A stretch of 9,380 bases of DNA from Corynebacterium sp. (GTDB taxonomy: Bacteria > Actinomycetota > Actinomycetes > Mycobacteriales > Mycobacteriaceae). This document shows, in pieces, positions 6,250 to 9,380 of the stretch. The position numbers were made by a program, and so were the translations under genes. Numbering within the stretch: the stretch's first letter is position 1; each line of letters starts with the position of its first letter. Below the pieces are notes generated by a model. That model had not been told where the DNA came from, searched no databases, and was given only the letters and a program-made list of their open reading frames with translations. The stretch covers positions 1 through 9,380 of the forward strand of contig NZ_JASLIP010000054.1 of the NCBI RefSeq assembly GCF_030152825.1, in the 5' to 3' direction.

Positions 6250-7087
6250 GAACGTCGGCCAAACATACACAACTGATGCGGGTCAGCGCGTCGAAGCTCT
6301 GCGGGATATCACCGTGGACATCCCCCGCGGCCAGATAGTCACCCTCGTGGGGCCCTCCGGCTGTGGCAAATCCACGCTGCTGAAGATTATCGGCGGCTTC
6401 TTCCCCGCCACCGCGGGTCAAGTCACGGTATCGGACCCCTCCCTCACGAATGATCCTGACGGGGAGATCGCCGAACGGGTCATCGACCGCCCTGGCATTG
6501 ATCGTGGCGTGGTGTTCCAACAGCCCACTCTCTTCCCTTGGCTCAGCGTGCGGGACAACGTCCAGTTGGCGTCGGAATTTAGCAAGGACCGGGACAGCAA
6601 GGCGGCGAAGAGGAAGAAGGCGCACGAGCTACTCGACCTCGTGGGTCTCACCTACGCCGCGGAACGCTACCCGCACGAGCTCTCCGGCGGCATGCAACAA
6701 CGAGCGCAGATCGCGCGCGTCCTCGCCAGCATGCCGGAAACGGTGCTGATGGACGAGCCTTTCGGTGCCCTCGATCCCTTCACCCGCGAGCAACTGCAGG
6801 CCGAGCTCCTCCGCATGTGGCACGAGGATCAGCCGACGATCATCTTCGTCACGCACTCCGTTGAAGAGGCGATTCTGCTGGGGCACCGCGTCGTGGTCAT
6901 GGCTGCTCACCCTGGGCGGATCCTTGCGGATGTCAACGTGGACCACGTGGCCGTCCCCCACCCCAGCGGGGATCGTGAAAGCATTGCCGCACAGCTGCGG
7001 GAGACGAAGGCCGACCCTGCCTTCGTGCGCCTACGGCACGAGCTGAGCGAACTGATCGCTCAAGCCCACGGTGAGGGGAACCATTAG
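6236..7087 (+). CDS. ssuB: Sulfonate/taurine ABC transporter ATP-binding protein (SsuB/TauB family)
   Basis: This 283-residue cytoplasmic ATPase drives the importer. All nucleotide-binding motifs are intact: Walker A GPSGCGKST (39-47), Q-loop in VVFQQPTLFPW (about 93-102), signature LSGGMQQR (149-156), Walker B VLMDEPFGALD (170-180) and the H-loop histidine in FVTHSVEEA (His207). The region between Walker A and the Q-loop carries an insertion (roughly 66-88, with a charged PDGEIAERVIDRPG part) compared with the shortest family members. Two starts are close together. ATG 6236 sits 7 bases after AAGGGAG (6222-6228) and is preferred. ATG 6230, two residues earlier, is only one base from that site. 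It overlaps the end of ssuA by 14 bp, and the operon ends here. No convincing terminator is seen in the 54 bp before the convergent pspA remnant. Confidence 0.95.
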   Translation: MLKIKNVGQTYTTDAGQRVEALRDITVDIPRGQIVTLVGPSGCGKSTLLKIIGGFFPATAGQVTVSDPSLTNDPDGEIAERVIDRPGIDRGVVFQQPTLFPWLSVRDNVQLASEFSKDRDSKAAKRKKAHELLDLVGLTYAAERYPHELSGGMQQRAQIARVLASMPETVLMDEPFGALDPFTREQLQAELLRMWHEDQPTIIFVTHSVEEAILLGHRVVVMAAHPGRILADVNVDHVAVPHPSGDRESIAAQLRETKADPAFVRLRHELSELIAQAHGEGNH

Positions 7088-7141
7088 GGTCGATGCCTCT
7101 GGGGCCTTGATGCTCCTCTGGAGTGGTCTGATGTAATGCCC

Positions 7142-7738
7142 CTAGCGCGCTTCTCCCGAATCCTCACCCGAGTCCAGCTGGCGCTGGCCCTCCCCCGCAG
7201 CACCCGCGGCCGCTCCGGGGTTGAGCTGGCCCTTCTCCGCGTTCATCTGGGCACGGATCTCCTCCAGGCGGGACGAAGCCTTCATGTCATTACCCGCCAT
7301 GGTGATCTCATCCATGCGCCCCTGGACGGAACTCTCCACGAGCTCCTGAGCGCCGAGGGCGCGGGCGTAGCGCTGCTCAATCTTGTCGCGAACCGAGTCC
7401 AGAGTTGGCACATCGCGATCAGCCTGCAGACCGTCCAGCTGCTGCATAGATTGGGCTATCGCCTCCTGCATCTTCGCCTGCTCCACCTGGGAGCGCAGCT
7501 GAGTGATCTGCTGCATCTGATCCTGCAGGCGCATCTCGGACTGCTTCTGCTGCGCCTCAGCCTGCTTCGCAGCCTCCACTGCGCCGGCGTACAGCTGCTT
7601 GGTTTCCTCCAGCTCCTGCTCCACCGTCACCAGCTGGGAGGCGAAAACTTCCGCGGTCTGGTTGAAATTCTGGGCCTTTGCGGCATCACCAGCAGCTGCG
7701 GCCTGGTCGGCCTGGTTTCCCTGCCGGGCGGCCTGCTG
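7142..7738 (-). pseudogene. pspA: PspA/IM30-family membrane-stress protein, 5'-truncated remnant
   Basis: The minus-strand frame encodes a long, Gln/Ala/Glu-rich coiled coil typical of the C-terminal two-thirds of PspA (phage-shock protein A, a peripheral membrane-protecting scaffold). AEVFASQLVTVEQELEETK and VEQAKMQEAIAQSMQQL are characteristic of actinobacterial PspA. Reading upstream from a possible GTG at 7630, the same frame stays PspA-like through ADQAAAAGDAAKAQ to about 7710-7735. It then meets sequence that reads as an MFS transporter on the other strand. About 198 residues remain, against roughly 270 for mycobacterial and corynebacterial homologues, so the N-terminal amphipathic helices that bind the membrane are missing. 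The C-terminal tail (GQRQLDSGEDSGEAR) and stop look native. A product from GTG 7630 (162 residues) is conceivable but could not act as normal PspA. Confidence 0.75.
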
Positions 7739-8254
7739 ATGGGGCTGGCCGGGCCGATCGTCGGACGATTGTACGACGCCAATGGCATCCGCATCCTGAT
7801 CATCCCTGGATCTTTAGTGCTTGCTTCGTCGATGTTCGGCTTCGCCATGCTGACTGAGGATTCCACCGTGTGGCATCTACTGGCCTACACCATCGGCTTG
7901 AACCTGGGTATTGCTTTGATGCTGACGCCTTTGATGTCCAATGCCTTGGCTTCTGTGCCGGACCAGTTGGCGTCGCATGGCCAGGCCATCCTGAATACCT
8001 TCCAACAGGTTGCGGGTGGCGCTGGAACGGCGGTGTTCGTCGCGGTTATGACTTTCGGTTCGGCTGCTCATGCGCAGTCCAACCCTGGCGTGGGCGAGGT
8101 GGCGATCCTCAATCACGGTATTCACGTGGCTTTCCTCCTGGGTGCCGCGATTTCCGTGGTGGCGGTGCTGTTCAGCATTGTGTTCCGCTTTGATGTGCTG
8201 CGCGATGCTCCGAAGCGCGAGGCAGCTCAGCGCGAAGCCGCAGGTCGGGCTTAG
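7721..8254 (+). pseudogene. DHA2-type MFS drug exporter, C-terminal remnant
   Basis: This frame encodes about the last 177 residues of a 14-helix major facilitator superfamily exporter (DHA2, EmrB/QacA-like). Visible are LPGGLLMGLAGPIVGRLYD, a typical mid-protein helix and loop, then four more hydrophobic spans near 7790-7860, 7868-7945, 7987-8060 and 8121-8190. The FQQVAGGAGTAVFVAVM segment matches the usual late-helix motif of the family. Full-length members have about 450-520 residues, so roughly the first 60-65 percent is missing. The upstream continuation of the open frame (to 7136) is antisense pspA, not transporter. Without the N-terminal helices and motif A the remnant cannot transport. 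A late ATG at 7739 lies inside a helix. Confidence 0.75.
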
Positions 8255-8259
8255 TAATT
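8232..8259 (+). repeat. Direct repeat copy 1, overlapping the MFS stop codon
   Basis: The 28 bp beginning GCGAAGCCGCAGGTCGGG and running across the TAG of the MFS remnant recur about 92 bp downstream (8324-8351). The two copies match at 23 of 28 positions, and three of the five differences are C in this copy against T in the other. Confidence 0.7.
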
Positions 8260-8323
8260 TGGCGGAGGCCTGGCGCTGAGGGTGTCGAGTGGGTGCGCGT
8301 GCAGGCGCGGTGGCGGCGTGGGT

Positions 8324-8351
8324 GCGAAGCTGTAGGTCGGGTTTAGTTATA
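8324..8351 (+). repeat. Direct repeat copy 2, downstream of the MFS remnant
   Basis: The segment beginning GCGAAGCTGTAGGTCGGG repeats the end of the MFS reading frame, including the TTTAGT/CTTAGT equivalent of its stop. It looks like a decayed partial duplicate of the transporter gene's 3' end. No further MFS similarity is seen upstream of this copy. Confidence 0.65.
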
Positions 8352-8528
8352 GAGGCATGCGCCTTGCGGTGGGGGAGGAGCGGGTGGTAGGGGTTGCTGC
8401 TGTGCCGGCGACCGCGTGGGTAGTGGGGCGATCCGCAGGCGTCGGAGCTGGGTGGCGCGTTGCGGGGTAGGAGGGAGTGGCAGCGGAACAGTATACCCAG
8501 GTGGGCATCGGTTTCTGCTCAGTTCCAT

Positions 8529-8607
8529 CGATTTTTACTGTTTGGCTTAACGCGCGTACTGTTTCCGCAGGTCGCAATCAGTAAAATTTGCGAAACAGTA
8601 AGATTCG
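8529..8607. repeat. ACTGTTT direct and inverted repeat cluster
   Basis: ACTGTTT occurs at 8537-8543 and 8558-8564, exactly 21 bp apart, and its complement AAACAGT at 8593-8599. The outer left copy and the right copy match over 15 bp (8529-8543 against 8593-8607, 13/15). The inner left copy pairs with the right copy over 8 bp (TACTGTTT/AAACAGTA) and, past a bulge, CGC/GCG. Thus one right arm could pair with either left arm. The role is unknown: operator cluster, alternative hairpin or decayed element end. Confidence 0.6.
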
Positions 8608-8701
8608 ACGGTTTATGGGGCGGGAGATTCGGCGGCTTTGCGGAATCGCGAGCGGGTTTGGCAGTTTTTGGCGGGTGAGATTCGGTGGTTTCTGTGGGCT
8701 T
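8601..8701 (+). repeat. Three imperfect AGATTCG-led repeats
   Basis: AGATTCGACGGTTT (8601-8614), AGATTCGGCGGCTT (8625-8638) and AGATTCGGTGGTTT (8678-8691) are related. The first two are spaced exactly 24 bp apart, and copies two and three are each preceded by GGCGGG or GCGGGTG. There is no coding periodicity or recognised motif. Confidence 0.5.
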
Positions 8702-8801
8702 GGAAGGCTCAACAGTTTTGTGGAGGAGGCGCTGCCGCTCCAGCGAAGTACATGGTTGAACCGCGAGAGGAGAAGATAGCGGTACTGTGGAGCGCTCAGA
8801 T

Positions 8802-8885
8802 GAACAAGTCTCCCTCACGTTTCATGGGGGCTTTCCGCGACCTGGGGTTTGTAACGCCAGGATGAAACGTGAGGGAGATTTGTTC
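8802..8885. repeat. Near-perfect 24-bp inverted repeat with 36-bp spacer
   Basis: The left arm (8802-8825, containing CTCCCTCACGTTTCAT) and right arm (8862-8885, containing ATGAAACGTGAGGGAG) are complementary at 23 of 24 positions. The single DNA mismatch becomes a G-U pair in RNA copied from the plus strand, so that transcript would form an uninterrupted 24-bp stem. The spacer holds a small internal palindrome, CCTGG/CCAGG (8841-8845, 8857-8861). No U-run follows, so it is not a standard terminator. It may be a small mobile or repeated palindromic element (MITE-like), or a structured RNA. I cannot tell whether the genome has other copies. Confidence 0.85.
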
Positions 8886-8895
8886 GCAGCTAGCC

Positions 8896-8925
8896 CCGCA
8901 GCCAAGCTCAGAGCTGGTGCTGCGG
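8896..8925. terminator. GC-rich stem-loop downstream of dprE2 (terminator-like, weak)
   Basis: CCGCAGC (8896-8902) pairs with GCTGCGG (8919-8925), with an inner AGCTC/GAGCT palindrome (8905-8915). It lies about 100 bp past the dprE2 stop on the minus strand, where a terminator could be, but no T-run accompanies it in either direction. Confidence 0.25.
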
Positions 8926-9021
8926 CTGAGAATGCCCTGAAGATCAGAGCAGACCCCGCAGCACGGAGCCAGCGCCGAAGGGGGCTGCGCGACTGGCCGG
9001 AGCTGTTGCCAGCAGAGTGCC

Positions 9022-9380
9022 CTAAATCGGCAGCTTGCGCAGCACCCACATCGGCAAGTGCTTCAGCACCAGCATGATCGGGCGGAACAGCGGGTGGACC
9101 CAGACGATCGTCTTCTTATCGTCCACCGCCTTGGCGATCGCCTTCGCCGCATCGGTCTTATCGACGGTCAGCGGGGCGTCGTCCAAATCCTTCGTCATAT
9201 TCGTGCGGACCTGGCCCGGACGGACGGTCAGCACGCGCACACCAGTGCCGCGCAGCGCCTCGCCGAGCAGGCGGTAGAAGCCGTCCGTACCGGCCTTGGT
9301 GGAGCCGTAAACGAAGTTCGAACGGCGCACCATCTCACCTGCGACGGTGGAGAAGGCGATGATCTGCCCGTGGCCCTGCT
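9022..9380 (-). CDS. dprE2: DprE2, decaprenylphosphoryl-2-keto-ribose reductase (partial, N-terminus outside window)
   Basis: DprE2 is the NADH-dependent short-chain dehydrogenase that, with DprE1, epimerises decaprenylphosphoryl-ribose to decaprenylphosphoryl-arabinose, the arabinose donor for cell-wall arabinogalactan. The visible C-terminal 119 residues run from the window edge: GQIIAFSTVAGEMVRRSNF with the catalytic serine region, then the active-site Y-x-x-x-K in VYGSTKAGTDGFYRLLGEAL, the SDR loop VRVLTVRPGQVRTNM, and APLTVDKTDAAKAIAKA. The ending HLPMWVLRKLPI matches the end of mycobacterial DprE2. The frame continues without interruption past 9333 to the window edge, so the Met at 9333 is internal and not the start. 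The stop is TAG at 9022-9024. The gene is taken to be essential in mycolate-containing bacteria, and nothing visible suggests damage. Confidence 0.9.
   Translation of the reverse strand, partial: QGHGQIIAFSTVAGEMVRRSNFVYGSTKAGTDGFYRLLGEALRGTGVRVLTVRPGQVRTNMTKDLDDAPLTVDKTDAAKAIAKAVDDKKTIVWVHPLFRPIMLVLKHLPMWVLRKLPI

Larger units (their letters stand above)
8255..9021. other. Repeat-rich intergenic region without a convincing gene
   Basis: No frame on either strand in these 767 bp gives a protein that resembles a known family or has normal composition. The short open frames are Arg/Gly-rich or Pro/Lys/Thr-rich, as expected for non-coding GC-rich DNA. The plus strand of the left half (8260-8480) is strikingly G-rich. 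The region holds a decayed copy of the MFS 3' end, ACTGTTT motif copies (8529-8607), three AGATTCG-led repeats (8601-8701), a large inverted repeat (8802-8885) and a GC stem-loop (8896-8925). It lies between the 3' ends of two convergent genes, one of them broken. Confidence 0.7.

Noticed and set aside
7088..7141. Terminator for the ssu operon
   Set aside because: I found CCTCTGG as a direct repeat and only a weak AGGG/CCCT pairing; there is no stable stem and no T-run.
7136..8254. A single 372-residue plus-strand protein with a membrane C-terminus
   Set aside because: The first 195 or so codons are antisense to clear PspA coding sequence and are Leu/His/Arg-rich. Only the region after about 7721 is MFS-like.
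8601..8701. CRISPR-like array
   Set aside because: The three copies are short, imperfect and unevenly spaced (24 and 53 bp), with no cas genes nearby.
8519..8818. Minus-strand 99-residue Pro/Thr/Lys-rich frame
   Set aside because: Its composition comes from the AGATTCG-type repeats; it has no family resemblance, and no start signal is evident.

Overview
The window reads as high-GC actinobacterial chromosome, most likely a Corynebacterium. The main pointers are: a DprE2-type arabinogalactan-precursor enzyme (typical of mycolate-containing actinobacteria); a sulfonate-utilisation cluster divergent from a ROK-type regulator, as known for ssuR/ssu in C. glutamicum; and two perfect copies of the TAGAC-N6-GTCTA palindrome known as the McbR operator of corynebacteria. 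The genus call is inference from recognised families, not from a database search.

Layout. (1) 1-185: the 3' end of a gene whose product ends in a bactofilin-like beta-strand repeat and an acidic tail. (2) 186-804: a short stretch resembling an IS3-family terminus, fused directly to a 5'-truncated PHB-depolymerase/LpqC-type esterase remnant, followed by hairpins. (3) 856-2073, minus strand: ROK-family regulator, probably SsuR. (4) 2074-2195: divergent control region with the two McbR-type palindromes, one at each end. (5) 2196-7087, plus strand: a tightly packed five-gene operon of FMNH2-dependent alkanesulfonate monooxygenase (SsuD), flavin reductase, ABC permease, lipoprotein substrate-binding protein and ABC ATPase. 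(6) 7142-8254: two broken genes joined head to head, the C-terminal part of PspA on the minus strand and the C-terminal part of a DHA2-type MFS exporter on the plus strand, consistent with one deletion that removed both 5' ends. (7) 8255-9021: about 770 bp of non-coding, repeat-rich DNA, with a near-perfect 24-bp inverted repeat, ACTGTTT motif copies and a partial duplicate of the MFS gene's 3' end. (8) 9022-9380, minus strand: the C-terminal part of DprE2, running off the window.

How the genes work together. The lipoprotein captures an organosulfonate outside the membrane, the permease and ATPase import it, the flavin reductase supplies reduced FMN, and SsuD cleaves the C-S bond to release sulfite for cysteine and methionine synthesis. 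The palindromes suggest the cluster is shut off by the global sulfur repressor McbR and switched on through the ROK regulator when sulfate is scarce. The binding protein and permease look more like TauA/TauC than classic SsuA/SsuC, so taurine or short sulfonates are plausible substrates.

I do not see a clearly new multi-gene system. The most noteworthy signals are the paired operators, the scars of gene loss on both sides of the ssu operon, and the 24-bp inverted repeat.
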